NCBI GenBank assembly: GCA_021397835.1
Contig: JAJFZO010000229.1
Location: 2,046,001 to 2,110,000 of the forward strand
Origin: Moringa oleifera
Taxonomy: Eukaryota > Streptophyta > Magnoliopsida > Brassicales > Moringaceae
Direction of reading: 5' to 3'
DNA length: 64,000 nt
Position 1 is the stretch's first letter, and every line of letters starts with the position of its first letter. Made by a program: the position numbers and the translations under genes. Shown here piece by piece: positions 24,466-37,827 of the stretch. The notes beneath the pieces were generated by a model. That model saw nothing but the letters and a program-made list of their open reading frames with translations. It searched no databases and had not been told where the DNA came from.

Positions 24466-25904
24466 CGCATCTAGAGAGTCTTTTATTCTCTTATCGAATT
24501 CTTGACCAGCTCTGCAATGCTTTCGATAGGGCATAATGGATAAGGCAACCAGGATTTGATACATTGCAAGCACACAAGTCTTCCAGAGAGGAGCTCAGAT
24601 TCGCAGCTACCCAAGAAGATAACAATAAAGGTACACGCCAAGCAAAGTGGATACATGATTCACTGTCCTTGCTATGAAGTTCTTTCAAGCAAAATTGGAA
24701 GGAGGGTGTTCAAGCGTAGTAAACAGGAGTTGAATTCGAATCATCAGTGAGTTTATTGTGATAATCTACCTAATCCAACCAGCAAAACTCTAAACTAAAA
24801 GAATCAGGTTGCTTTAACGACTTGAGACAGAGATTTGAGAAGGGTCATCGATGGCTTTTGAACAGTATGATTGACGAGGAGAATGATTGTTAAAAGGGCC
24901 AGAACCCCAGCCTGATGCGTAGTGCCAAGTGAGGCAGGTACACATGACAGACGGTTGATATCCCTAAGGTAGCCTGCGAAGCAGTAGAAATGGTGACTCT
25001 GGATGAAAGTAAGGGTAAGCAAAGTGCAGTGATGTCGACGTTAACACCCACCCTTAACAGCGTTAGAACTAAAATTGCATGTGTCCATTTTGATTACATT
25101 GGGTTTGTAGTGCCAATTTTTATTTAATTTATCATTTTAATAAAATGTGAAAAATCTATAAGATTTTTATTTTAAATAAAATTATTAAATTAAAATACTT
25201 TATCAAATATAATTTTTATTGAAAACCACATTGGGTAAAGGAAACACCATGCTTAGAAAGTAGTGTCTTTGGTTGGTATGCTCTGTACAATGCAAACTTT
25301 GAGCTATGTTGGCAGTAAAAAACAAAAATCCAAATAACAGGAGTTTCTACACATGCATTAATGGAATCCATAATGCAACAGAAGGATTTGTAAGTAATTT
25401 CACCATACTTCTAAAATAATGATCGACCTTTCACATGCCCACATAATTAAATCAAAATCTTCCCAGCACCAGCAAATAACAGAATCCATTCCACAAAGCA
25501 ATCTCCGCACACATTTATTGATAGACGAAGCTAACACGTTGGAAAGACAGCAACTAGATGAGAAAAGATGGAAAATCCACACCAAGAAATTCATAGCTAT
25601 TTCTTTTCTCATTTCTCAATTTTGGGAGAAAAGGAGCTACCAAGAAAGCCCAAAAAAAGGACATTCATTTCTGCCTTAACATTGCTATTATGAGACAACT
25701 AATAGGGTCTTGATCCCTACTACTGTGGCATAGTCGAGACAACTGGTCAAAAGAGGGGGTAAACAAAAAGAAACAAGAAAAAAGAAAGGTGAATATTGTC
25801 TCAATATGTTGATACCAATTAGTAAACTAACTTCCAGCCATGGTGTCCCAAAAGCCAAAAACTACAGCTCTATCCTAAACTGGAGTCAACAGGGCGTTGG
25901 AGAA
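24466..25904. other. No recognised gene; probable ECT 3' UTR on the right
   Basis: A minus-strand frame at 24804-25022 is hydrophobic in its second half (HQAGVLALLTIILLVNHTV) but matches nothing I know, and it has no supporting exons. AT-rich DNA follows at about 25100-25240. The 200-odd bases before 25905 are probably the ECT 3' UTR. Confidence 0.5.
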
Positions 25905-28900
25905 TTAGCAAGCACTTGCAACTCCATTTGAAGTAACTTTCTTTTCAGACAACACAACTGGTACGGCTCCTTCAGAAGTGTCCTCAAGTGCAACAGTTGA
26001 TCCCTTCTCTTGAAACAGTTTAGGCTCCCCGTTCACCTCAACCCCTTTTGCCACTGTTTCAACTATTGGTTCTTCCTGTAAGATAGCATCTAAAGGCTTT
26101 TGTGATCTGTCTTCTCCTTTCATCATATTTTTTTCCTTATTATCAGTTACCTTATTATCATCAGGCTTCCCATCCAAAACCTGCTTTGAAAGATCAAAAT
26201 CTTCAGCATACGAGACTCAATAATACCACAGGAAAAAAAAATAGCATGTATTAAAGCACAAATAATATTAATCTGCAGTAGAAGGAAACAATAGATACAC
26301 ACAAAATCATTAACTGCAAACCAACTTTTATAAAATTGCGAGAAATCGGGACAGATAAATGGATAGGATCCTGTAATGCAAATCAATGAAAAAGAGGCAT
26401 CTCTTGCCTGTTTCTGTGACTGTTGCTGTTTCCCTTTTTTCTCCTGAAGAATTTTCTGCCGAGCCTCATAAAACCCAAAATCATCCAGAATGCTAGTCTT
26501 GCTTGAATGGTCCTTAAAAATTTTGATGATTTGAATACCCTGCTCAAATTTAACCTGCAGCAGGCCAATAAAACTAGAGCAGTTACCCAAATCTGACAGA
26601 CTATGCCAATGAAATAATTGAATTCGACTGATCAAAGCAGACTTCGAACAGCCAGCGTCACCATACAAACAGAGAAGAATAGTCCCCAAAGAATAGGAGA
26701 AAAGACAGGTCAATTGCAACCCAAAAGAAAGAAAAAAGAAAAAAATCCACAAACCTCCTGAGTGTCCCTGCTATTAGTGACGGGTTTGTTCTCATTGTTT
26801 TCAAGTGTTATATGCCTCAACAAGCTGTTCGGTAGATCCTTAATAAAATGCCACTTCACAGGGAAGCAACCAATCCACTTGTCCTGTTGCCAGTATTCCA
26901 CAGTTTTATTAAAATCAACTGGGCCTACCATCTCTGCAATGCCAACAAATTGCCCACTCGTATTCACCTGGAAACAGATTCAGCAAACTCAGTAAAACAG
27001 AGGAAGTTAATGCATCAGCCAACTCATAAGCCATGACAGTAGACAGTCGCCAATGACTAATACTCACAGAGAAAAAAAGAAATATAGGACAACCATCAGG
27101 TTTCTCATTCGCTTCATGATATGCTGCATCCAGCCGTTTGTTTCCATTTGGTGTGCTGGACCACACGTTATATTTGATGCTTTTATGAATGTCATCCTCG
27201 CTGTACGATTTAATGACAAAAAACTTAGCATGGGAGTAATTCTCAGGAAAATCATCCCTGTTATACTGCTGCATATCTGAAGGAAGAGGCAAATTATTCT
27301 CTTTCTTGTTTCCACTGTTTGGCACATTCTGCTCTTTCACTGCTAATGTTGCAGGTCCAACACCTTCTTGGTTCTTAAAACCCTTGGCTCTAGGTCCTCT
27401 ATTCAGCTCATTTAACCCATCCGCATTCTCTTTGCCATAGCCAGTTACACCATAACTACGACTTCTGTTTTTGTATTTGTTATCAATCGAGTACCAACAC
27501 TGCCCATTTTTCCAGGAATCATAGCCAAAAGACCCAAAACCAGTACCAGCACCCATCATATTCCCATAATGTCCATACATCCCGTGGTTCGGATACATAT
27601 GGTTCATGAATCCATATGACTGACCCAAACCAGACGTTGGTCTTGCATGGTGAGCATTCTGCAATCAATTTGTTGAATCCATCTATCAAACTCATTTCAA
27701 CTAAATACTGAAGAATGGAATTAGATAAGCTCATTCCCAAAACATGGGACTTAATCATGGCTCCCAAAGTCAGGTGAAGAACACATTACTTTTCAGATTC
27801 TATAGGACAAGAATAGATGAGTTGATCACATACGATAGAGTTAAAAATTGACACCAAATTGAATGATAAGTTAGTAAAGTTCCAATACTACCTTGAAGGA
27901 AGTTAAATTTAAAAAAAAAAAAGAAATTGATACCTTTAAAAACAAACAATTAGTTTAAGTTCTCCACAGGAAGTGCTAGAAAATTCAGAAGTATACAGAT
28001 GTAACATACCATGAAATGCGGAAAGACCTGGACATTGTTATTTCTCCCAGATGAAAGGTGACTCCCATCAGAACTAAATCTTGGATCCTGATAACCCAGA
28101 GAAGTACCTGTTGGAAACCCTCCTCTCCCGTAGGAACTGTTTAGATTTGGTGACGGATTCTGGAAACTAGGTCTTAATTGGTTTGACTCCTTATTTCCAC
28201 TCACAACTCCACCATTTAGTACAGTACTGGGGTTTCCCTTAGTTGCTTCAACTGACAAAGACACTTGTTCAGCTGCAATTGAAGTTGGAACCTCCACCTG
28301 GGGAGTGCCAGCTTGGTTAGGACCAAAAGGCCTGCTAGTTTGAGTTACAGACTGGTAATAAGGACTTGGATAGTGGTATTCTTGTAGCCCAAGAAGTTGA
28401 CCATCAAGTCCTACGATTGGAACAGGTGAACTTGGTGAGGGATATGCTCCATATGGTACATTATTATAGCCTTGCTGGTATGGAAGAGAGCTATTGTCAC
28501 CATAAACAGCCTGGTAACAAAAATAAACGAATAAATGTAATCTTCAAAATGATCAAGTAAAATTTTCCACACGATACTCACATTTGATAAGAAAGAAAAT
28601 AGAGACACTGAGCATGAAGTTAAAAGTTTGGTAGAAGCTGCCACACATCAAACTACCCCATCTTTGGTTAATTCTTCAAAATAAGCCTAATGTTTTATAA
28701 GAAAGAAATAGGGACATGCTGCATATGAAGTTAAAAGTTTGGTAGTTGCCACACAACAAGCTTACCCTATCTCTCTCACACCTACAACTTATTCACAGTA
28801 CCATCACTATGATTTCTTCCTCAAATAGGTTAAACATCAAAGTCACAAGCAAACATAAATAAAGAAGAGGTCAATTACATTGGCAATCCTAATCGTGTTG

Positions 28901-30235
28901 TGATTTACATATTTAGAGCAGTACCTCAACTATTCACTTTGCTCATCATAACCAGAAGAAAATAGACGATTTACACAAGCATATTTTCTAGAAAACCTGT
29001 TATAGCACAAATTCAAATTAATAAACTACTTAGAACCACTTTTCTATTCAAACTCAAAAAAAGAAAAACACACAAAATTTCGGAGAAAATTTTGTAGAAT
29101 GTTATCTCATCACAACTTGTTTCAGTAATAGCTTGCAAATTAGTCCACCCTATGAAAAAAAAACCATAAATGAATGACATGGTTCAGGAACTTGTTAGTA
29201 CCACTATCCAAGTCACTGGAATTATTTGAAGCAAGCAACATCAATGGATTAACCATATTACCAGACAAATCGACAAAACAAAACCAAACAGTCCAGTGGG
29301 TTAATATTGAACATACAAGTAAATACCTTATTTGCAACTTCAGGATTTTCAACTGGCTTGGTATCTGAATCCAATGACAACTTTTGCAGCAAATCCACAG
29401 GCTCTTAAACATTGGAATCAAGGTATACAACAAACCATGACTGTATAAATCAACCTCAGAGTGTTCTCTAATATCTGAATTTCACTCTCATCAACACCAC
29501 CTTACCCACTCATCTATGTCGTAAAAGTGACATGAAACAGTAAAATACAGAACCAAAGTTGACAGCAATTACAACCAAACAATCAAAAAACATGATACAT
29601 GAAGACGCTCATCAACATCAGCTAATCCACTAATCTATGTCTTAAAGGTGATGCGCCACAGCAAACACAAAACAGAAGTTCACAGAATTTACAACCGAGC
29701 AATCAAAAAACCTAAATCAAGAACATGCACATCAACACCAGCTAATCCACTAATCTATCTCTTAAAAGTGATGTGAAACAGAAAACACAAAACAGATGTT
29801 CACAGTATTTACAATCAAAGAATCAAGAACCTGAATACAAGAGCGATTATGGCAAGATTTAACAGTCATATGACCAATATAAACAACCTTCAACATATCT
29901 AAGAAGTACCAAATGAATTAAAAACCCTACCTAATCTATGAAATCATTTTGTTAAAGCAGCAGACGGAGTTAATCTAACATCAGACTAGCATAAACCCTA
30001 ACAAAACACTCATGGAAAAACAAAAGGCATCGAAAAACTTGACTGCAGAGCAAATTTCAATCTTCTAAGACACCAAACAAGCAGAAAACCCCCAACAGCT
30101 AAGCTCATACACATACAACACCAATATCATATAAAAGTATATGTTATGCATGCGTGCGTGTGTGCAAACAAAGAGCATACCCAGATGAGGGAAGCTAGAA
30201 AGGATACGATCAGAGGAAGAACCACCGGCGGACAT
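25905..30235 (-). CDS. YTH-domain m6A reader, ECT family
   Basis: Cytoplasmic reader of N6-methyladenosine in mRNA. Exons in gene order are 30235-30181, 29403-29327, 28510-28010, 27658-27068, 26967-26755, 26554-26408 and 26180-25905. They join in frame to 619 residues. The N-terminal 350 residues are a low-complexity Tyr/Gly/Pro/Ser/Asn-rich region, as usual in ECT proteins. The YTH domain starts near residue 354 ([18 protein letters not shown]) and contains the aromatic cage Trp377 (KYNVW), Trp434 (EYW) and Trp439 (QQDKW). It also has the conserved [16 protein letters not shown]. The C-terminal tail is acidic. The intron after exon 6 has a GC donor. The start ATG at 30235 is followed by a Ser-rich [15 protein letters not shown]. 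The position beside CCT8 fits Arabidopsis ECT1 (At3g03950), but orthology within the family is not settled here. The gap between exons 2 and 3 could hide a further small exon. Confidence 0.94.
28575..28770. repeat. Tandem duplication in an ECT intron
   Basis: About 95 bases at 28580-28660 recur at 28690-28770. Both carry TAAGAAAGAAA, AGTTAAAAGTTTGGTAG and GCCACACA in the same order, with small differences. Confidence 0.7.
29489..29835. repeat. Three-copy 120-base minisatellite in the first ECT intron
   Basis: Units start with CATCAACA at 29489, 29610 and 29730 (periods 121 and 120). Each unit contains a CTATGTC or CTATCTC, GTGA, CACAAAACAGA or a variant, and ends with AATCAA in a run of A. 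They are diverged direct repeats with no coding frame. Confidence 0.85.
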
Positions 30236-30257
30236 GGTCAGATCAGCGACGGAGATT

Positions 30258-30258
30258 T

Positions 30259-30289
<31 letters not shown>

Positions 30290-30420
30290 CGTAGAGAAAG
30301 AGACAAGAGAAGCGGGGCGAGGCAGCGAAAGAGAAACCCTAAAAATTTAACTGACAGTTTATTTAAGGTGTTGGGGGTTTTGGGCGAGGAGGGGGGGAGA
30401 GAGAGAGAGAGAGAGAGAGT
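30258..30420. repeat. Two GA/CT microsatellites in the ECT leader
   Basis: GA runs at about 30258-30288 and 30399-30420 lie just before the ECT start (CT on the transcribed strand). Pyrimidine tracts of this kind are frequent in plant leaders and core promoters. A 152-codon plus-strand frame through this region (RERERER type) is a by-product of the repeats. Confidence 0.85.
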
Positions 30421-31829
30421 AGCCGCCAAAAACCCAAAGACTTGGGGGTTTAAGAAAGGCAGAGATCTGTCTTTCACACTTTGTGGAAAACAACACGACG
30501 CCATTTCTTTTCCCTTTTTTTGTTTTATTTTTGTTTACCCTTTTGGAAAAACGGTAATTCAAAAGGCTCGCTCGATATTTTCGGTTTTCGTCTTTTTTTA
30601 TTAATTTATTTTAATTAATTTAAAATTTTTATTTTTATTTTTTTCTAGATTTTATGGTTACTTCTTGACGTTGCACGTACGTTATCTTCTTTATGGGCTT
30701 TTGGTGTAGGAACCACACTGACATCGACAGAAACCCGAGAACCGATTGGGCCGTGTTTAGGCCGAGGGCACTTATGCGCTCGAGCAAGGCTTTTGTGAGA
30801 GTTTCCTTTTTTCTCTTTTATAAATTTTCTTTGCTTCTAATCCATCAATTGTTTAGAAAGGGAGGCAAACGAGACAAATAAAAAACAAACAAAAATAAAT
30901 TGAAGCAACCCAAGTAATTGATTAATTTTCAAATTCTACATTACTGGAAGAAAATATTATGTTTACATTAATTTCTTATATATTCATAAGCATATTTTAA
31001 AATTATAAAATAATTCCAAAAAAAATATCTACAAAAAAAATATTGTAAAAATCAAATATTTTTATTGCCACAAAATCTGCCGCCTCCAAATAATTCAACT
31101 TTACACCTGAGGGCTACAAGAAAAAGGATCAAAAGTGTGTTTAAAAGCTACGTATACCTTATGGTAAGTTTACAATAGAAAGAGAGAGAAGAAGAAGAAG
31201 CTACATGGTGACTTCCGTTGGATGCTTCCTAACTCTTTGCTTTAATTTCGTCACCACAAGGTACCCAAATAAGAAAAACCAAAGGTAAATTGCAATCAAT
31301 GGTCATAATAGACAAGTTTTGGATGCCTTTATGCCACATAGACATCCAATTCTCTGGTTCTTATTCATCCATGATATTGGTAACCTTGGAGATACAAGCA
31401 AAAGAAAAAGACATAGCTCTTAGTGAGTGATATTTAAATTTTCATCATTCAAAGGCACCGCCTGCTTAACTTTCGGATGCTTGTCTACATCATTATAAAG
31501 TCTTCAATTCATGCAGCAGCACCACTCAAGTAACAATAAAGCAGGCACATGGGGAACTTTTCACCATGCACTTCTCCTGGCAAGCAAATCAGAATGAACA
31601 GCAGATTAGACAAGAAACAATAACAGCATCACAAAGTATGAACAGATTCACCTTTCATTCAAGCATGATGTGGGTATGATCCCCCAATTCCGTAATTTCT
31701 TTATTCTTGTGAAGTTCATGGACCTGGCAGCCTATGCTTTTAGTGAAATTTCTTATTAGCAAACAGAGAAGGAAAGGAATGCATGTGAAGAAGCTACTGC
31801 AGGCGTGGTTATAACTGGCTCCATCTCTC
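30421..31829. other. ECT promoter and 3' UTR of the next gene
   Basis: This stretch contains the ECT upstream region, with an ACGACGCC string near 30495, then AT-rich DNA at about 30600-31080. The likely 3' UTR of the ADP-glucose phosphorylase gene is on the right. No further gene is seen. Confidence 0.6.
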
Positions 31830-34488
31830 CTATGGAAGCTTCACTTCCCTTAAAACTTTAGCAGCATCCTCCGGCAAGACAGGATTTATATAACATCCTG
31901 TTCCTATCTCAAATCCGCCGACCCCACTTAGTAGGGGTACTATCTGTAAAAACCAGTGACTGTAAGGTAACTGTGAGTCTATAACGTGAAGCGGAGATGT
32001 GTGGATCATAAAATTGAATGGCGGGTTATTTAACTGCAAAGACATCTTTCTAAGTGTAAGCGTCAGTAATCCCCCAAGATCAACTGCCTGCAGAATGATA
32101 CAAACAAAGGTTAGCCCATCAATCATTTAAAAAAAAAACAATAAGATGCAAAGATGTTCGAAGTAAATATTATGATACAAAATGGGTTTACTTTTTACAA
32201 GCCCCAGTGTATATACATAAACATGAATAGTATTTGCTGCACGGTAGAAGCAATTACTATCACAAGCTGTGCACAATTCTTAATACCCAGAATCTCGGAC
32301 TCACTCTACCAAGTTAATATCACAAGGCTTACTAACAACTCTAACAAGGCATCATCAGCCTGTTGTTTATTAATAGATAAGAGATGATGCAAGAGTTAGA
32401 TGATCTTCTTAAGGACATTAGGATGAATTTGCTTATCTCCAATAGACCAAGTCACTTTGGCAAATTTTAAAACAGTTTTCCTTCATAAGCCTTCATAAAT
32501 TGAAATTCAGGCTTCGTAACCCTATTAATTTATTCGCAAACACTCCCCACATGTTCATAGTTTGGCTACATCTAGAAAAGATTCTCCACCGTCTTTAAAG
32601 GTGTTAGGACAAACTATAACAGTGTATCATGCATGTTGGAAAGGGCATTCGCAACTCACAGTCTCACGGTAATGATTGTTATTTTTCTCACAATTTCAAG
32701 GAAAATGAAAATTAAAGTCATCCATTTGAGTAATTTCCATTGTATTCAGTATGTGTAACGAATCACAAGTAAATAAATGACCTAAACAAAATTTATTCAA
32801 TATTAGGTGATAACCCAGTATCAGATGCAACTAAACAAGAAAGAGAGTATGAAGCAACAATGAGTTACCTTCTCAGCATCCAGATCACGGAGGTCAGAAG
32901 AATGATGAAGGGGAATAATCCATATCTCAAATGGATATGTAGCAGCAAAAGGAACAATTGAAACAAAGTACTTTGATTCATCGATTAAAAGGTTAGTTTG
33001 TTTAACTTCACAGAGGCTACATTTCCCTCTCTGATTGAAATATCCCTTCATACCATCAAGGCGGGAAGAGACGGTAGGAGGAATGATTGGAAGAGCCAGT
33101 ATCTGACTGTGTGAGTGACTCATTGACGCTCCTGCTGAAGCACCATGGTTCTTGAACACCTTAAAAGCACAAAACCAACATCATTTTGGATTGCATACCA
33201 AATGCAAAAGAGAAGCAACTCACCACACTCATGCTCATATTTGCAGGAAGGCATACAAAAGAGACAGACAAGTTTCTGCCTAGACGATGAGATATTGCCA
33301 GATCGACATACTCATTCAATTACCTAAACCAAACTGTGACACTTCATAGAATTTTTTCAAAGCAAATAACCAAAAATTGCAGTGAATTTACAAATGCAAC
33401 AGGAAATATATGATGACAGGCATCAACATGTCCAGGTAACCATATTGATGCTTTTTCTTTAACTTCAAGGGAATAAAAGAATTCCTTTAAAAAAAGAGAG
33501 AAAAAAAAAAAGACAAATCCGAGATAAATCAAAATGTGCCTCGGATTCCCACAAAGGAAGTGAACAATTCATGATTGAAGCAATTCAGTATTTTAAGCAA
33601 ATATATGATTAATTTGCATAAAATGGTGCATACATATCTAGTCTATAACATGTTTTCTCTCTTAAACATAATTTCATCAGCTTTCCCTATTAGAACATAA
33701 AATTAACACAGACAAAAAACTCTTGAGGAGTTAGCCTTAACCAAAAACTAAGTTGCACACAATTACTTCCATATAGAAAATTTCCACAGAACATAAATAA
33801 TAGACTGAATCACAATGTGATCAATTAACTTAACAATATGAAACACCCACATAAGAGCATAGAGAAACTACCCACACAGTGTGTTCAAGATTTGTGCCAT
33901 AAAACAAAATGAATAAAAACGGAGATATATTCGAGTCAAAAGACAAAGAAGTATAGTTCAACTAGTAAAAGGACATTTTTTGCCGACCTGAACATATTTA
34001 ATGGCATCATAAGTTGCGATCTGCTCAATTCTTTTTCTATACGCAAGAAACACATCACCGGCCTCTGTCGCACTCAAATCATACAACTGAACCGAGTGAA
34101 CCGGCGTCTCAATCACTACATCGTGGAACCCAAACCCCGCCAGAGCCTGACCCAAAGCACCCGTTTCTTCACCCGGTTCATCGCTTTGGCCAAACGGGTC
34201 CCCAATATTCCTGCTCAGAGCGGGGTACAGGTTCTCGATGACCCGGATCTTCCACTCTGGTTCGCACGGGACCCGGAAGATCTCTGGCGCGCACTCGTGC
34301 TCGTTGCCGATGCAGAAGGGGCACGAAACAGGGTTACTGCTAGGGTTTTGTGGCGACTTGGACTTGAAATCGGTGGGTCTTTTGGCTCGAGCGGGGGAGA
34401 ATATAACCCACCGATTCGTCACAAAGTCCTTCCTGAGTTGCGGAGCCTGAGTCCCGGAGCTTTCGGGGACTTGACTCGGTGACGCCAT
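31830..34488 (-). CDS. ADP-glucose phosphorylase (GalT-like, HIT superfamily)
   Basis: The Arabidopsis homologue (At5g18200) is annotated as a galactose-1-phosphate uridylyltransferase but acts as an ADP-glucose phosphorylase, moving an adenylyl group through a histidine intermediate. Exons in gene order are 34488-33988, 33159-32869 and 32087-31830, all phase 0, giving 349 residues, the usual length. The N-terminus has LRKDFVTNRWVIFSPARAKR and a zinc-type CPFC pair at Cys56 and Cys59. The catalytic HIT-like motif SHSHSQ is at about 181-186 (GalT enzymes have HPH in its place). A second pair CSLC follows. There is no transit peptide by eye. The start ATG at 34488 (MASPSQVPESSG) is the only one near the front. 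It neighbours an MLK gene as in Arabidopsis, although here about 8 kb of repeat-rich DNA separates the coding regions. Confidence 0.9.
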
Positions 34489-35880
34489 ACCCTGCGTTGT
34501 TCGGACAATGGTTTGTACTTTGTATTTAAAAGAGTGAGTTTTTCAAAAATGATTGAAGCAGAGGACCTGTTTGGTTCCTCGTGAAAAGAAAGAAAAACGG
34601 GTTTTCTATTTTTATCATTTTCTTTTCTCATGGGTGAGGTCTGTTTAACGGGAAAAAGAAAGTTAAAGCTAAGCTATTCCTGTTCCTTTTGTAAACTTTT
34701 ATTACTATTTTAATTAAATTTTTTTAGTCAATTTTTTAATAAAAAGTAGTTCATGTTATTAAATAAATTTTAATATTTTAAACATAATTAAATGAATTTT
34801 TATTTATTAATTTAGTATATTTATATTTATATTTAAATAATTATAAAAATTAAAAATATTTTTATTATTAAAATATTTTAAAAAATGTTTCAAATAAATT
34901 TTATAATATAATTTTTATTTTATTTTAAAATTAATATTATTTTAAATTAATAAACCTTTTTTATAATTTTAACAGTGTATGTTTTTAAAAATATATTTTT
35001 TATCTTTAAAAATTTTAAATTTTTATGATAATAATTTAAATATTTCTAATATTTATACAAATAAATTAAAATTTATTAGATAAAATTTAGTAATGATATG
35101 AAAATCAATTCCGTATATTCAACCAAATGTTGTCCGATAATAACCAACATCAATTCAATCAACCGAACTAGTAATTAATTAAATCAACGAAACATGCTCG
35201 ATGTTCAATTTTTCTTCTTTTTTTTCATAAAGCGATTTATATTTTTAGATTCATGAAATGTACATAATTAGTTAAAGGGTAAAAAGTATAACTTTAATGC
35301 TTATCCATATTATTAAACAAATGATAATATTTAAAAAAATTATCAATTAAATTTTATTAAAATTTATAAGGTAAAAATGAATATCGAATTTAAACTTTTC
35401 ATAATTATACAAAATATTCCATATCATTGTAGAAACATAAAAAAAAATTAAATATTAAATATTTTTTAAAAAAAATTAAAAATTTATGAAAAATAGTTTA
35501 TGAGTTGAAAATTATTCAACTTTAAGGGATATATTCAAAATGGTGCATGAAATTTATTTGAGTTATTTTTTTTAATATTTTAATAACAAAAATATATTTT
35601 TTAAAAACTAATTGATTATTATTTAATTTAGATCAAATTGATAAATCATAATTTGATTTTTTATGTTTTAGATATCAAAAATTGATTTGATTAATAAAAT
35701 ATAGATTACTATGTCAATTGACCTTCATTATATTTAAATTAAATAATATGCTTGATGATTAAATTTTTTTATAATTTGAATGATTTATATTTTCAAAATT
35801 TAAATTAAAATATTTCAAAATTTCAAATCTTAGGGAAATTTTGAAAAATTAAAGAGAAACACTTAAAAAAAACACTTAAA

Positions 35881-36652
35881 AACGTTGAATCTCCAAATTG
35901 TAATGACAAAGTCTCTAATCCAGTGATATTTTTATTAGCATCAAAATAAGTAAATAAATATTAAGTAAAAAAATAAAAATAATTTATTATTAATATATAT
36001 AACAAAAATTTATAAATAAATATGGATCTATCATACATATATTTTAACTGTGAATTTATAAAAATTAAATTTAATTACGTCAAAGCATGTATAGATATAA
36101 TTTAATTTATTAAAATAACAGAAAAAATTTAAAAATGTATATTTTCATCATGAAAAATCTTAAAATCTTGAATGTATATCAAATCAAACTATAATATCAA
36201 TAAAATAATAAACTAAAACTTTTATCTATCAATTTGATTTATATTAAATTTTAATTTAAATAATTATAAAAATTAAAAATATTTTTGTAATTAAAATACT
36301 TAAAAAATAAGTTGAATAAATTTCACACTTCATCTTGATTCCATTTTTTAATTTTAATTATTTTTTATTGGATGATTTACTTTTTATAAATATTCAAAAA
36401 TTTCACAATACAAATCTTTCAAAAGAAATTTGATTATAATTTTTTTGTGATAATAATTTGTGTATTTCTTTATATTTATAAAAAAAATTTAAAGCTCAAA
36501 TTTATAATATAAAATCTTTAATTTAAACATTTTTAAAATTTTAAATTTTTAGTAATATTTAATATACTTTAAAATGGATATTTATTTAATTTATTATTTT
36601 TTAAATATTAAAAATTAATGTTGCTTATAAAATATATTTAAAAAATTAAATA
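35881..36652. repeat. Direct repeat, left copy (about 0.77 kb)
   Basis: This segment is closely repeated at 37828-38604. Shared landmarks include GTTGAATCTCCAAATT, CTCTAATCCAGTGATATTTT and TTAGCATCAAAATAAG at the front, and AAAATTAATGTT followed by CTTATAAAATATA at the end. The copies differ by scattered substitutions and small indels. Confidence 0.88.
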
Positions 36653-36989
36653 ATTTTATTGATTATATAAATTTATAACATTATGAAAAAACAAATGGAA
36701 AATTATGTGAAGCCAACGGTGCTACATTACACATAAAGTACAAGATCACCAAACCGACAATATGTATTGAGATATACTGCATAAAAACCCTTTTCATATT
36801 AGTCAAAGATATTCAACAATGATTAATATTAAGAACTCCATTATTAACACAGGTATATCCCTTTTTAGTAAATCAAGAAGTATTGCATTCTAAAGGATTA
36901 GGACAATTGATTACTTTCAAATTCATTACTTTTTCAATAAATAAAGAATTGAGTTTACTAAAAAAAAATTCTATACAAAACAATACTAA

Positions 36990-37710
36990 TGGCATGTTTG
37001 GTTCGTCGAATAGAATAGAGAAGGAATAGAAAATATATTCTTTGGGAATAGAAAAGAGAAGGAATAAAAAAGAATAAGTATTATTGTGTTTGGTTTATTG
37101 GAATTGAATAGAGTATGAATTCATTTTCATGTGTTTGGTTCATCAAAGAATAAGGTAGGAAAGTAATTGAAACAAGTTTAAAAGACTAGTATATCTTTCA
37201 ACTAAATTAATTATAATTCAATTAATTTTTATTAAAATAATATTAATTAATAAATATTTTATAATAATAAATTATTATAAAAATAATATTAACTAAATTA
37301 TTATAAAATATTTATTAATTAAATAATATATTAATAATTATTTTTATTTTTAAATATTAATATTATAAAATTAAATTTAAAATTAATTAATATTTTAATA
37401 AAAGTAATATTTTTTTACTTTTTTTGGTAAATTATTTAAAAATAAAAAATAAAGTTATTATATATATATGATAGTAATTTAAAAATTTTATCAAGGGTAT
37501 GTTAGGAATAGAAAAATATAGCAATTCCTTGCTTTCATGGAATAGCTATTCTAAGGGTTCACTTCGGAATAGCTATTTCGGGTTTTTAAGGAATAGAAAT
37601 TCCTTGAAGAATTGCAATTCTGTGATAAAAATGAATCAAACATTGGAAAAGTAATTCCGTACGGAATAAAGTAAAAAAAGAATTGGTATTCCTGCAAACC
37701 AAACGTATTG
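36990..37710. mobile_element. Tourist-like MITE (PIF/Harbinger type), about 721 bases
   Basis: The left end TGGCATGTTTGGTTCG and the right end, read in reverse complement as CAATACGTTTGGTTTG, form an imperfect terminal inverted repeat. The mismatches are all transitions. The element is flanked by TAA on both sides (36987-36989 and 37711-37713), the target duplication expected of PIF/Harbinger elements. Inside are many GGAATAG and CTATTCC type words near both ends and no coding frame. It sits between the two copies of the 0.77 kb direct repeat. Confidence 0.65.
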
Positions 37711-37827
37711 TAAGACTGATAAATCTTTGTTTGTAATACAGATGGAGGCAAATAGCAATAATAGAGAAATCTCTATACTGAAATACTGGGGGGCTTATAT
37801 TATAATAATTTTGTTATCATGTATAAA

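Noticed and set aside
24804..25022. 72-codon hydrophobic frame that could be a membrane protein fragment
   Set aside because: No family recognised, no neighbouring exons, and the composition alone is not enough to call a gene.
29489..29835. CRISPR-like regular repeats
   Set aside because: Units are contiguous 120-base diverged repeats without spacers, in a plant intron.
30146..30604. 152-codon plus-strand frame rich in Arg and Glu
   Set aside because: Produced by the GA microsatellites of the ECT leader read on the wrong strand.
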